Below, one piece after another: positions 20,797 to 29,106 of a stretch of 55,910 bases of DNA. Numbering within the stretch: the first letter of the stretch is position 1; every line of letters starts with the position of its first letter. The stretch comes from Gordonia sp. (in: high G+C Gram-positive bacteria). Its GTDB lineage: Bacteria > Actinomycetota > Actinomycetes > Mycobacteriales > Mycobacteriaceae. Location of the stretch: NCBI RefSeq assembly GCF_012515855.1, contig NZ_JAAYXO010000142.1, positions 1 to 55,910 on the forward strand. The letters run 5' to 3'. The notes under the pieces are model-generated. The model was not told where the DNA came from and did not search any database. It worked only from the letters and a program-made list of their open reading frames with translations. The position numbers and the translations under genes were made by a program.

Positions 20797-21317
20797 CCGT
20801 CGAAGAACGCCTCGCGGCCCTCGAGAAGAGGCTGCACGATGTCGAGGATCAGCTCGCCATCACCGATCTCATCTACCGCTACGGTCCGGCCATCGACACC
20901 GGTTCGGTGGACGACGTCCTCGCGCTGTTCACCGACGACGGCGTCTACGACGTCGACACCGGAATCCTGTCGGGGGCCGACGAGATCGCCGCGATGGTCA
21001 CCGGCGACATGCACCAGGGTTTGATTCGACGCGGGTGCGGGCACGTGATGAGCGCCCCGCAGATTCGCGTCGAGGGCGACGAAGCGACCGTCGTGAGCTA
21101 CTCGCAACTGGTGTTGCGGAACGCGAACTCCAAGGACTACAGCGTCCTCCGGACCACCGTGAACTACTGGCAGCTGGTGCGTACCGACGACGGGTGGCGC
21201 ATCGCGCACCGCACGGCTCGCAAGGCCGACGGCACCGCCGAAGTGCGCGCCCTGCTCGGCTCGCACTCGGCGGCTAGCCTCGCCGCACGTGAAAGTGACT
21301 CGGGTCGGGACGACTGA
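20793..21317 (+). CDS. SnoaL/NTF2-like domain protein
   Basis: A 174-residue protein of the NTF2-like superfamily, SnoaL_4-type. It has the conserved helix-strand start EDQLAITDLIYRYGPAIDTGSVDDVLALF, with FTDDGVYDVDTG typical of the cone-shaped fold. Members are isomerases, hydrolases or dehydratases of small ring compounds, and many act in steroid or aromatic metabolism; the specific reaction here is unknown. The start overlaps the LLM gene by 4 nt. Its last 44 bp overlap the 3' end of the monooxygenase gene on the opposite strand. Confidence 0.8.
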   Translation: MTVEERLAALEKRLHDVEDQLAITDLIYRYGPAIDTGSVDDVLALFTDDGVYDVDTGILSGADEIAAMVTGDMHQGLIRRGCGHVMSAPQIRVEGDEATVVSYSQLVLRNANSKDYSVLRTTVNYWQLVRTDDGWRIAHRTARKADGTAEVRALLGSHSAASLAARESDSGRDD

Positions 21318-22743
21318 GCATCGCGTCGAGCTCACGGCGGTCGAACGGCCACAGGTCCACCACACCTGACTCGTTGAAGTACCAGGAGTTGCAGCCGCCG
21401 GTGTTCCAGACGGTCGGCTCGAGAGCCGCGACCACCTGCTCGTTGAACGCGGCGGTCGCGCTCTCGGTGACCTCGATCCGATCGGCCTCTCCGCGGCGGA
21501 AGGCATCGAACCACGAGACCAGGTAGCGAGCGGTGCGCTCGGCGGTGTGCTGCAGGGAGATGGATCCGGTGGGCGAGTTCGGCCCCAGGACCGTGAACAG
21601 GTTCGGAAAGCCCGGGATCGCCGTCATCCGGTAGGCCCGCGGCCCGCCCTCCCAGGCTTCGTCGATGGTCAGCCCGTCGCGACCGACCACTTCCATCGGC
21701 CGCATGTAGTCGTGCGCGCGGAAGCCGGTGGCCAACACGATCACGTCCACCTCGTGACGGGTGCCGTCGGAGGTGATGATCGCGTCCTCGGTGACCTCGG
21801 CGATGCCGTCGGTCACCAGGTCGGCGTTGGCGGCCCGAATGGCCCGGTAGTAGCTCCCCGACACCACCTGGCGTTTGCACAGCGGCTGGTAGTCGGGCGT
21901 CAGTGCCTCACGCAGGGCGCCGTCCGGGACCTGCCTCCGCAACGACAACCGCGCGTAGGCCTGCACTGCGCGGCGACGCCAGGTGTCGTTGCGGACGATG
22001 TCGGCGAGAATGCCCGAACCCCACAGCAGCCCGCGATACAGCGCGTGATGCGCGGACGGAAATGCCTTCAGCGCAGCCCCGGCGAACGGGAGCTGGGGCA
22101 ACCACATCGGCGCCCACAGGATCCACTGCGGCGTGCGGGTGAAGTGGACCAGCGACTGCGCCTGCGGCTGCAGCGCCGAGACCACCTGCACCCCGGTCGA
22201 CCCGGTCCCGATCACGGCGATCCGCTTGCCCGCGGTCGCGAGCTCGTCGTCCCAGCGCGCGGTGTGGACCACCGGTCCGGCGAAGGACTCCAGACCCGCG
22301 ATGTCCGGGATCGCCGGGTTCTGCAGGACGCCGGTGGCGCACACGACGAAGTCGGCGACGAGGTGCTCGCCGTCGGCGAGAGTCACCGTCCAGGTGCCCG
22401 CGTCGTCGTCGTAGACCGCACTCGTCACCTCGGTGTCGAGGCGGATCCGGTCCATCAGGCCCAGGTCTTCGGCCACGTCGCGGTGGTACCGCTGGATCTC
22501 GGGGCCGGTGGACCAGATCTTCGACCAGTCGGGCTTGGGCGCGAAGCCGAACTGATAGATCTGCGACGGCACGTCGCAGGTGAGGCCCGGATAGTGGTTC
22601 CAGTACCAGACTCCGCCGACGTCACTTCCCTTCTCCAGGACAGTGAAGTCGGTGAAGCCTGCATCCTGCAACACGTACGCGGTGGTGATGCCCGCGACGC
22701 CCGCGCCGATGACCACGATCCGCGGTTCCCGGGGCGCGGTCAT
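21274..22743 (-). CDS. Flavin-containing monooxygenase, Baeyer-Villiger type
   Basis: A 489-residue FAD- and NADPH-dependent enzyme that inserts oxygen next to a ketone to give an ester or lactone. Two Rossmann motifs are seen: GAGVAG (13-18, FAD) and GTGSTG (179-184, NADPH). Between them is the class B fingerprint FAGPVVHTARWDD (154-166) with His160 and Trp164 in place. A late ATGF motif (VIVLATGFRAHDY) is also present. The frame is open far upstream, but the ATG at 22743 is where homology begins, and it overlaps the stop of the patatin gene by 4 nt. The substrate is unknown. Confidence 0.9.
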   Translation of the reverse strand: MTAPREPRIVVIGAGVAGITTAYVLQDAGFTDFTVLEKGSDVGGVWYWNHYPGLTCDVPSQIYQFGFAPKPDWSKIWSTGPEIQRYHRDVAEDLGLMDRIRLDTEVTSAVYDDDAGTWTVTLADGEHLVADFVVCATGVLQNPAIPDIAGLESFAGPVVHTARWDDELATAGKRIAVIGTGSTGVQVVSALQPQAQSLVHFTRTPQWILWAPMWLPQLPFAGAALKAFPSAHHALYRGLLWGSGILADIVRNDTWRRRAVQAYARLSLRRQVPDGALREALTPDYQPLCKRQVVSGSYYRAIRAANADLVTDGIAEVTEDAIITSDGTRHEVDVIVLATGFRAHDYMRPMEVVGRDGLTIDEAWEGGPRAYRMTAIPGFPNLFTVLGPNSPTGSISLQHTAERTARYLVSWFDAFRRGEADRIEVTESATAAFNEQVVAALEPTVWNTGGCNSWYFNESGVVDLWPFDRRELDAMLSRPDPSHFHVRRG

Positions 22744-23666
22744 CGCGCGGTCTCCAGCGCGCGCTCGACGGTCGCTCCGACCGTCCGGCGGGCGGCGTCG
22801 AACGCTTGCTCCCTGCGGTTTCGATTCATGAAGTTCGCGCCGAGGCCGGCCATGTCCTCGCGGCTCGGCGCGATGTGCACCACGCGGGTACCGCGACGTC
22901 GGACCGTCTCGATCTCGGCGTCGAGCACCTTCGACATCGGGCGACGCAACGCGGCCGCCTCGAGCAGTCCGCCGATGCCGGGCGCACGAACGGTCGGCGC
23001 GGACGCCATCGGCGTGATCACGTAGATCAGATCGGCTTCGCTCGCCCCGATCAGGTCGACGGATGCGGTCGACGCCGCTCCCCCGTCCACGTAGTCGCGG
23101 CCGTCGATGGTGACCGGCGGCATCCAGGCGGGAATGGCCCACGAAGCGCGCAGCGCCTCGCTCGCCGTCGCCCACGGGGCTCCCGGGGCGCCGAAGGCCA
23201 CCCGTCGTCCGTCGTCGACACGACAGGCCACCATCCGGACGCCCGGGTGCGCCGCCCGACCGTCGTCACCGGCCGTCGCCTCCGCAAGGCGTCGCAGCCA
23301 CGACGCGTCCCCGCGTCCGCGCGGCGCGATGCCGACGAGCTTCGCGTGTCCGCCGCCCCGGGTCCACAGGGTCGACGGGTTCGGCATCGCCGGTCCCGGA
23401 ACACGAGGCAGGCTGGGCGGGGTGTCGGCGAGGTGTCGTTCCAGGATCGGGTCCGTCGGTCGACCAGCCTGCATGTCGGCGAGATCGGACGCCGAGAAGC
23501 CGCCGCCCAGCATCGTCACCATCTCGGCTCCGGCCGAGGTCCCCTGCAGCACGGTGGCGTCGGCGGGATTCCAACCGGTCTGCCTGGTCAGTTCGTGGAG
23601 TGCTGCGATGGCCCACGCGCCGCCGATGGTGCCGCCGCAGCCGATCGCCAGCGCCGTCGCGGTCAT
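22740..23666 (-). CDS. Patatin-like phospholipase / esterase
   Basis: A 308-residue serine hydrolase with the Ser-Asp dyad of patatins. The oxyanion-hole motif GCGGTIGG is at 9-16, the nucleophile Ser44 in GTSAG (42-46), and the catalytic Asp194 in DGG (194-196). No signal peptide is visible, so it acts inside the cell or at the inner membrane face. It is translationally coupled on both sides by 4-nt overlaps, to an SDR upstream and a Baeyer-Villiger monooxygenase downstream, so a role in hydrolysing the ester or lactone product is attractive (inference); phospholipid turnover is the alternative. Confidence 0.87.
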   Translation of the reverse strand: MTATALAIGCGGTIGGAWAIAALHELTRQTGWNPADATVLQGTSAGAEMVTMLGGGFSASDLADMQAGRPTDPILERHLADTPPSLPRVPGPAMPNPSTLWTRGGGHAKLVGIAPRGRGDASWLRRLAEATAGDDGRAAHPGVRMVACRVDDGRRVAFGAPGAPWATASEALRASWAIPAWMPPVTIDGRDYVDGGAASTASVDLIGASEADLIYVITPMASAPTVRAPGIGGLLEAAALRRPMSKVLDAEIETVRRRGTRVVHIAPSREDMAGLGANFMNRNRREQAFDAARRTVGATVERALETAR

Positions 23667-24580
23667 CGGGTCTGATCCTTGGTCTGGGAGTGCTCCAGTG
23701 TCTGGCGCTCCAGTCGCGCGAGATAGGTCGCCCGCTCGACGGGATCGAGCGCCATCGCCTGACGATGGCCCACCAGTTCGCGCACCACGCGCTCCACCGA
23801 TTCGGGGACGAACTGGTCCACGAGTGCCCAGCCGGGCAGGACCCACCCCGGCGACGACACCCGCGCGGCACGGGTGCGGACCGTCCGCACGATCGCGCGC
23901 ACCACGTCGTCCGGATCGACCGTCGGCAGCACGCCGCCCAGGTCGGCCCCCGACGACAGTTCGGTTCGCACCGCCGACGGCAACACCGCGGACACCGTGA
24001 CGCCGGTGCCGTCGTACTCCCGCCGGGCCGCGAGCGACGCCCCATACGCGGCGAACTTGCTGGCGTTGTAGGTGACCATTCCGGGCAGCGGCAGCATTCC
24101 CGCCATCGACGCGACGTTGACGATGTGGCCTCGTCCGGCGTCGACCATCGTCGGCAGCACCGCACCCATGCCGTTCAGCACGCCCTTGACGTTGACGTCG
24201 AGGATCAGATCGGTTGTCGCCGCCGCTTCCTCGGCGAACGGACCGGTCGGCATCACCCCCGCATTGTTGACCAGGATGTCGATCCGACCGTCCACCGTCA
24301 GCACCTCGTCGACCACCGAGCCCCAGGCGCCTCGATCCGTGACGTCCAGGCGAGCCGAACGGGCACCGTCGATCGTCGAGGCCAACCGCGCGGCGTCATC
24401 GGCATCGACGTCGGTCACCCACACCCGGGACCCCGCCGCAGCGAACATCGCCGCCGCCTCGGCTCCGATGCCGCGGGCCGCACCGGTCACGATGACGACC
24501 GCGTCCTCGAGTTCGATGCGCGGGTTCTGCCGCGCGTACGCGCCCGGCAGCAGCGCTGTGATCATTCCGGAAAGCCGCAT
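23663..24580 (-). CDS. Short-chain dehydrogenase/reductase
   Basis: A 305-residue classical SDR with an N-terminal extension of about 25 residues before the Rossmann motif TGAARGIG (32-39). NNAG follows in ILVNNAGVMPTG, and the catalytic Tyr171 and Lys175 are in YNASK. Members of this type oxidise secondary alcohols or reduce ketones; the substrate is unknown. It is first in a three-gene unit with the patatin and the monooxygenase. A GGAAGG ribosome binding site lies about 7 nt upstream of the ATG, and a perfect 13-bp palindrome 32 bp upstream may be its operator. Confidence 0.88.
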   Translation of the reverse strand: MRLSGMITALLPGAYARQNPRIELEDAVVIVTGAARGIGAEAAAMFAAAGSRVWVTDVDADDAARLASTIDGARSARLDVTDRGAWGSVVDEVLTVDGRIDILVNNAGVMPTGPFAEEAAATTDLILDVNVKGVLNGMGAVLPTMVDAGRGHIVNVASMAGMLPLPGMVTYNASKFAAYGASLAARREYDGTGVTVSAVLPSAVRTELSSGADLGGVLPTVDPDDVVRAIVRTVRTRAARVSSPGWVLPGWALVDQFVPESVERVVRELVGHRQAMALDPVERATYLARLERQTLEHSQTKDQTR

Positions 24581-24611
24581 GCTCTACCCTTCCAATCAAC
24601 CGTGACATCGG

Positions 24612-24624
24612 TCGTTGGCAACGA
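24612..24624. promoter_or_regulatory. Palindromic operator candidate upstream of the SDR-patatin-monooxygenase unit
   Basis: TCGTTG-G-CAACGA is a perfect inverted repeat with one central base, placed 32 bp before the SDR start. Size and position fit a dimeric repressor site. No regulator gene is adjacent. Confidence 0.35.
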
Positions 24625-24663
24625 TCATTGCACGGCGCCGGTTCTCAGCGGAGTGCGCGTCGG

Positions 24664-25197
24664 TCAGCGGGTGCGAACGATGGCGGTTCCCGTCGCGCGA
24701 TCGTGCATGGCCCGTCCGTTGTAGTCGTTGATCAACGCCGGGACCACGAAGAGCAGAATCACCTGCCGGCCGAGCGCCCGCACGATCCCGACAGCGGCGC
24801 GCGGCTCCCGTCCCTCGATCTCCGCTGCTGTTCGCTCGGGACCGAGATCGACACGCGCCACGCGCGTCCCCACGAAGAACTGCCCGGGCGTGAACCCGAA
24901 GATCGCGACGGCCAGCACGCCGATCACGCACCAGATGATCAACTGCGGCGTGGCTGCACTCCGCATCGTCATCTCGAGGCTCGACGCCATGTGGTTCGCG
25001 GGCTTGACGCCCATGATCGCGACCGCGACGCCGCCGGCGATCAACCAGTCGATCAGGAGGCCGAGCACCCGGCCCCAGCCACCGACCAGCGAACCCGGGC
25101 CGTCGGCGGGCAGCCCGAGGTCCTGGCCGTTGTAGTCGTTGTCGTCAGCCCCGGGGAACTGCGGCCCCGACAGCCATGTGCCCGTCGCGCGCGCCAC
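24664..25197 (-). CDS. RDD family membrane protein
   Basis: A 177-residue protein with an RDD domain: the Arg and Asp of the family appear in GRVLGLLIDWL, followed by hydrophobic segments LIAGGVAVAIMG, LIIWCVIGVLAVAIFGF and VILLFVVPALI. The GTG at 25197 is chosen because AGGAGG sits 6 nt upstream; a longer frame begins at 25230 without such a site. The cytoplasmic N-terminus is Gly/Asp/Asn-rich. The family function is unresolved (transport roles are proposed for some). The gene is divergent from glnA1, exactly as Rv2219A in M. tuberculosis. Confidence 0.85.
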   Translation of the reverse strand: MARATGTWLSGPQFPGADDNDYNGQDLGLPADGPGSLVGGWGRVLGLLIDWLIAGGVAVAIMGVKPANHMASSLEMTMRSAATPQLIIWCVIGVLAVAIFGFTPGQFFVGTRVARVDLGPERTAAEIEGREPRAAVGIVRALGRQVILLFVVPALINDYNGRAMHDRATGTAIVRTR

Positions 25198-25303
25198 TAC
25201 TTGCCTCCTCTGGAAACGACCATGAGCCAATCCTATCGAGCGGACCCACCAGGCCCAATCGAGTGACGCCCACCACAGGAATCGAGGAGAAATGCCGCAT
25301 TCC

Positions 25304-25339
25304 GTTACCTAATGGCCCTCGCTGTAACAAAGGAGAAAC
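25304..25339 (+). promoter_or_regulatory. GlnR-type operator upstream of glnA1
   Basis: GTAAC-6nt-GAAAC at 25324-25339 is an exact match to the actinobacterial GlnR box form (GTnAC-n6-GAAAC). A weaker partner, GTTAC-6nt-GCCCT, lies at 25304-25319. Both are 135-170 bp before the glnA1 start, in the RDD/glnA1 divergent region. GlnR activates glnA1 under nitrogen limitation in related organisms. Confidence 0.6.
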
Positions 25340-25473
25340 ATTGGATCAACGCACGAGCAACGTCATCTCCGTAGTCTGTATTCCGAGATCCGCACGACCG
25401 AGCGACGGTCGTTGCGATGTCAGGCCAGACACCACTCTGGCCGCATATTCACCAAGAAGGAGTCAGGCGAACC

Positions 25474-26907
25474 GTGTACAACACGAACGAGGAACTGCTC
25501 GAGGGAATCAAGGCAGAGGGCGTCGAGTACGTCGACATCCGCTTCTGCGACCTGCCGGGAACCATGCAGCACCTGTCCATTCCGGCCCACGCATTCACCG
25601 AGGACGTCTTCGAAGACGGTCTGGCATTCGACGGCTCGTCGATCCGCGGATTCCAGTCGATCGATGAGTCCGACATGATGCTGTTGCCGGATCCGGCCAC
25701 CGCGCGCATCGATCCGTTCCGCAAGGCCAAGACGATGAACGTCAACTTCTTCGTCCACGACCCCTTCACTCGCGAGGCCTACAGCCGCGACCCCCGCAAT
25801 GTCGCGCGCAAGGCGCAGGACTACCTGACCTCCACGGGCATCGCCGACACCTGCTTCTTCGGCGCCGAAGCCGAGTTCTACATCTTCGACTCGGTGTCGT
25901 TCAGCTCCGAGATCAATGGCACCCACTACGAGGTCGAGTCCGAGTCCGGCCGGTGGAACGCCAAGAACCAGACCAACCCCGACGGCACCCCGAACCGCGG
26001 CTACAAGGTCCGCCAGAAGGGCGGCTACTTCCCGGTCGCGCCGTACGACCACTACGTGGACCTGCGCGACGAGATGTCGACGACCCTGACCGCGTCGGGC
26101 TTCGAGCTGGAGCGCGCGCATCACGAGGTCGGCACCGGCGGCCAGACCGAGATCAACTACAAGTTCAACACCCTGCTGCACGCCGCGGACGACGTCCAGC
26201 TGTTCAAGTACATCACCAAGAACGTCGCGTGGCAGCACGGCAAGAGCGTGACCTTCATGCCGAAGCCGCTGTTCGGTGACAACGGCTCGGGCATGCACGC
26301 CCACCAGTCGCTGTGGAAGGACGGCAAGCCGCTGTTCCACGACGAGTCCGGGTACGCCGGCCTGTCGGACATGGCCCGCTACTACATCGGCGGCATCCTG
26401 CACCACGCTCCGAGCCTGCTGGCGTTCACCAACCCGACGATCAACTCGTACAAGCGCCTGGTGAAGGGCTACGAGGCGCCGATCAACCTGGTCTACAGCC
26501 AGCGCAACCGCAGCGCCTGCGTCCGCATCCCGGTCACCGGCAACAACCCGAAGGCCAAGCGCATCGAGTTCCGCTGCCCCGACAGCTCGGGCAACCCGTA
26601 CCTGGCGTTCGCCGCCATGATGATGGCGGGCCTGGACGGCATCAAGAACCGCATCGAGCCGCACGAGCCGGTCGACAAGGATCTCTACGAGCTCCCGCCG
26701 GAGGAGGCCAAGGGCATCCCGCAGGCGCCGACCGCGCTGTCGGAGGTCATCGACAACCTCGAGCGCGACCACGACTACCTGACCCAGGGCGGCGTGTTCA
26801 CCGAGGACCTCATCGAGACCTGGATCGCGCTGAAGCGCGAGACGGAGATCGAGCCGATCCAGATCCGCCCGCACCCCTACGAGTTCGACCTCTACTACGA
26901 CTGCTGA
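25474..26907 (+). CDS. glnA1: Glutamine synthetase type I (GlnA1)
   Basis: Makes glutamine from glutamate, ammonia and ATP; dodecamer. The 477-residue protein matches M. tuberculosis GlnA1 (478) end to end when started at the GTG at 25474 (reading [20 protein letters not shown]); an AAGGAG lies 11 nt upstream. Key motifs are [29 protein letters not shown]-type ([18 protein letters not shown]), [14 protein letters not shown] and [10 protein letters not shown]. Tyr405 in DLYELPPEE is the adenylylation site, so GlnE at 36716 should control it. A GlnR box upstream suggests nitrogen control of transcription. A classic terminator follows. Confidence 0.97.
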   Translation: MYNTNEELLEGIKAEGVEYVDIRFCDLPGTMQHLSIPAHAFTEDVFEDGLAFDGSSIRGFQSIDESDMMLLPDPATARIDPFRKAKTMNVNFFVHDPFTREAYSRDPRNVARKAQDYLTSTGIADTCFFGAEAEFYIFDSVSFSSEINGTHYEVESESGRWNAKNQTNPDGTPNRGYKVRQKGGYFPVAPYDHYVDLRDEMSTTLTASGFELERAHHEVGTGGQTEINYKFNTLLHAADDVQLFKYITKNVAWQHGKSVTFMPKPLFGDNGSGMHAHQSLWKDGKPLFHDESGYAGLSDMARYYIGGILHHAPSLLAFTNPTINSYKRLVKGYEAPINLVYSQRNRSACVRIPVTGNNPKAKRIEFRCPDSSGNPYLAFAAMMMAGLDGIKNRIEPHEPVDKDLYELPPEEAKGIPQAPTALSEVIDNLERDHDYLTQGGVFTEDLIETWIALKRETEIEPIQIRPHPYEFDLYYDC

Positions 26908-26918
26908 TCACCACCAGC

Positions 26919-26957
26919 AACGACCCGCTCCGCGACTTCCTCGCCGAGCGGGTCGTT
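26919..26957 (+). terminator. Rho-independent terminator of glnA1
   Basis: Perfect 12-bp arms (26919-26930 and 26946-26957) around a 15-nt loop are followed directly by a T-rich run (TTTCTTTCTCT region). It starts 11 nt after the glnA1 stop. Confidence 0.88.
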
Positions 26958-26964
26958 TCTTTCT

Positions 26965-26992
26965 CTAGAGCGCAGCGACACTAGAGCGCAGC
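26965..26992. repeat. 12-bp direct repeat at the 3' end of crcB
   Basis: CTAGAGCGCAGC occurs at 26965-26976 and again at 26981-26992. The second copy contains the stop codon and last codons of the minus-strand crcB gene, so this looks like a small local duplication past the gene end. Confidence 0.7.
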
Positions 26993-27355
26993 TACCCAGA
27001 TACCGAGGGCGGCGGCACCGACCGACAGCACCAACGTCCCGATGACGTCGACTGCGGCGGCACGCCACCGGCCGGCGCGCGCGAGGGTCGCGGCGTCGAA
27101 CATCGCGGTGCTGAACGTGGTGTAGCCGGCACAGAATCCCGACGCGAGCACCACGCTCCACTGCGACGCATCGCCTGCGAACATCGCCAGACCGGTGATG
27201 AGTCCCAGGAGAAACGATCCGACGACGTTGATGCTGAGAGTTCCCCAGGGGAGGCCCGACGTCACCCGCGCTTTCACGAACGTGTCTTGGACGAACCTGG
27301 CGGAGGCCCCGAGTCCGCCGAACAGGCTCAGGCCGATCAGCCCCACCCAGGTCAC
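26981..27355 (-). CDS. crcB: Fluoride ion exporter CrcB/Fluc, subunit 2
   Basis: A 124-residue protein with four membrane helices that forms part of a dimeric fluoride channel. Family motifs are GASARF near the N-terminus, PWGTLSINVVGSFLLG and SGFCAGYTTFSTAMFD, which line the pore. The GTG start at 27355 overlaps the stop of the upstream crcB by 4 nt; the frame is open farther, but that is overlap with the first gene. Paired small genes usually form antiparallel heterodimers, and the coupling supports equal synthesis. Confidence 0.92.
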   Translation of the reverse strand: MTWVGLIGLSLFGGLGASARFVQDTFVKARVTSGLPWGTLSINVVGSFLLGLITGLAMFAGDASQWSVVLASGFCAGYTTFSTAMFDAATLARAGRWRAAAVDVIGTLVLSVGAAALGIWVAAL

Positions 27356-27804
27356 GCGACGCCCTCCGACCGTCGCCGCGCGGTGTGCGCCGCCCCGATG
27401 CCGAGTGCGACCGACACCAACCCGACCACCAGACTCGACGCCGCATAGGCCGCCGCGACGCCCATCCGGTCGGACGTGGTCAACAGGTTGATCTCGACGG
27501 CGAAGCTGCTGTACGTGGTGAAGGCGCCGAGAAAGCCGGTGCCGATCAGAAGTCGCAGCCGCTTGCGGATACCCGCGTCGGGGCCGGCGAGAGCCAGCGA
27601 CTCGAGCACCAGGCCGAGGACGAAGGCGCCCACCACGTTCACCGTGAAGGTCGCCACCGGGAAGCCGCCGTCGACGCCCGGTAAGGCCGACTCGACGGCG
27701 TAGCGGGCGGGAGCCCCCAGCATGCCGCCGGCGAACACCCACGGCATCAGGGCGAACGGCGGGTCGGCCCGCCGTGCTCCCGCGCGGTTCGCAGTCCCAG
27801 CCAT
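27352..27804 (-). CDS. crcB: Fluoride ion exporter CrcB/Fluc, subunit 1
   Basis: A 150-residue paralogue of the following gene, with four hydrophobic helices. Motifs are GAPARYAVE, PVATFTVNVVGAFVLG and GTGFLGAFTTYSSFAVE (the fluoride-path phenylalanines and central sodium-site region). It exports cytoplasmic fluoride as a partner of the second subunit. The ATG at 27804 is chosen because TAGAGT ends 7 nt upstream. No fluoride riboswitch could be recognised in the 196-bp divergent region, and a leaderless start would exclude one in the 5' UTR. Confidence 0.92.
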   Translation of the reverse strand: MAGTANRAGARRADPPFALMPWVFAGGMLGAPARYAVESALPGVDGGFPVATFTVNVVGAFVLGLVLESLALAGPDAGIRKRLRLLIGTGFLGAFTTYSSFAVEINLLTTSDRMGVAAAYAASSLVVGLVSVALGIGAAHTARRRSEGVA

Positions 27805-27811
27805 AACCAGC

Positions 27812-27817
27812 ACTCTA
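27812..27817 (-). promoter_or_regulatory. Leaderless -10 element of the crcB pair
   Basis: TAGAGT on the minus strand ends 7 nt before the crcB ATG. Confidence 0.5.
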
Positions 27818-28000
27818 TGCGGTGGCGAGGAGCACTTCTGTGCCGCCGACGGTTCGCGAGTTGCCCGGGTGCCCGAGTCCGATGCTACAAACGATCGCGA
27901 GCGTGACGTGTGCAACCGACGTCGCCCTCGCCCTCGCCTCCCTCCCAGGCCCCGACACGAGTGATCAACGTCGCTCACGCAGTGGAAGACTCGCCTCACC

Positions 28001-29008
28001 ATGAAGTCCCGTTCTCTCGCCAGTCTGCTGACCGGCGCCCTTCTTCTCGCGACCGCCGCGGTCGGCCAGTCCGTCGTCGGCGGCGTCGCCGATGCCGCAC
28101 CGTCCTCGATCATCTCCGTGCAGCCGGGCAACACCGACCAGCACAAGATCATCACCGTGTACTCCGAGTCGATGGGCATCGATGTGCCGCTCGACGTCCT
28201 GGTGCCGAAGGACTCCTCGAAGCCCGCACCCACCTTCTACCTGCTGAACGGCGCAGGCGGCGGCGAGGATTCAGCCAGCTGGGCACTCCGCACCGACTAC
28301 GTCGACTACTTCAAGAACAAGCACGTCAACGTGGTGACCCCGCTCAAGGGCAAGTTCTCGTACTACACCGACTGGCAGCAGGCCGACGAGACGATCGGCA
28401 AGCACATGTGGCAGACGTTCCTCACCAAGGAGCTGCCGCCCCTGTTGGACAAGGAACTGAATACCACCGGCAAGAACGGCATCGCAGGCATCTCGATGGC
28501 AGGCACCTCCGTCCTGAACCTGGCGATCGCCGACCCCGAGCTCTACGAGATCACCGCCTCCTACAGCGGCTGCGCGCGCACCAGCGATTCCGTGGGCCAG
28601 CGCTACATCCGCATGGTCGTCGAGGACCGCGGCAAGGCCGACACCCGCAACATGTGGGGCCCGTACAAGGGCTCGGGCTGGCGTGCCAACGACCCGTACC
28701 TCAATGCGGAGAAGCTGCGCGGAACGCAGGTGTATCTGTCGTCCAACTCGGGCCTGCCCGGTCAGGACGAGTCGCTGTCGCCGGGCAGCTCGGCTACCGA
28801 GGGCGTCGCCCTGGCCGATCGCGTGGCGCTCGGCGGCGCCATCGAAGCCGCCACCAACGTCTGCACCCAGCAGATGGCTCAGCGCCTGGCACAGCTGAAG
28901 ATTCCGGCCACGGTCAAGATCCGCCCGCAGGGCACTCACTCGTGGGGCTACTGGGAGCGCGAACTGCACTCGTCGTGGCCGATGATCGCCAAGGCGATCG
29001 GCGCATAA
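28001..29008 (+). CDS. Secreted esterase of the antigen 85 / mycolyltransferase type
   Basis: A 335-residue alpha/beta hydrolase of the Esterase D/antigen 85 superfamily. The N-terminal 32 residues form a Sec signal peptide with an Ala-rich cleavage region (ADAAP). The nucleophile is Ser165 in GISMAGT and the catalytic His is His313 in GTHSWGYW; an acid should lie between them. Two cysteines (SGCAR, NVCTQQ) may form a disulfide outside the cell. Antigen 85 enzymes move mycolic acids between trehalose and arabinogalactan; that activity fits a mycolic-acid organism but is not proved here. It stands alone, with a strong terminator behind it. Confidence 0.85.
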   Translation: MKSRSLASLLTGALLLATAAVGQSVVGGVADAAPSSIISVQPGNTDQHKIITVYSESMGIDVPLDVLVPKDSSKPAPTFYLLNGAGGGEDSASWALRTDYVDYFKNKHVNVVTPLKGKFSYYTDWQQADETIGKHMWQTFLTKELPPLLDKELNTTGKNGIAGISMAGTSVLNLAIADPELYEITASYSGCARTSDSVGQRYIRMVVEDRGKADTRNMWGPYKGSGWRANDPYLNAEKLRGTQVYLSSNSGLPGQDESLSPGSSATEGVALADRVALGGAIEAATNVCTQQMAQRLAQLKIPATVKIRPQGTHSWGYWERELHSSWPMIAKAIGA

Positions 29009-29021
29009 CCGATTCTTCAGG

Positions 29022-29054
29022 TGGCTCGGGGTCCAGTCGGGGGACCCCGAGCCA
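29022..29054 (+). terminator. Rho-independent terminator of the esterase gene
   Basis: Perfect 13-bp arms (29022-29034 and 29042-29054) with a 7-nt loop are followed by a short T run (GTCGTTTT), 13 nt after the stop codon. Confidence 0.88.
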
Positions 29055-29106
29055 TCGTCGTTTTCGTGCCAGGGTCCACGGCTGCGGTCGGCAGGCGCAC
29101 GAGTGC

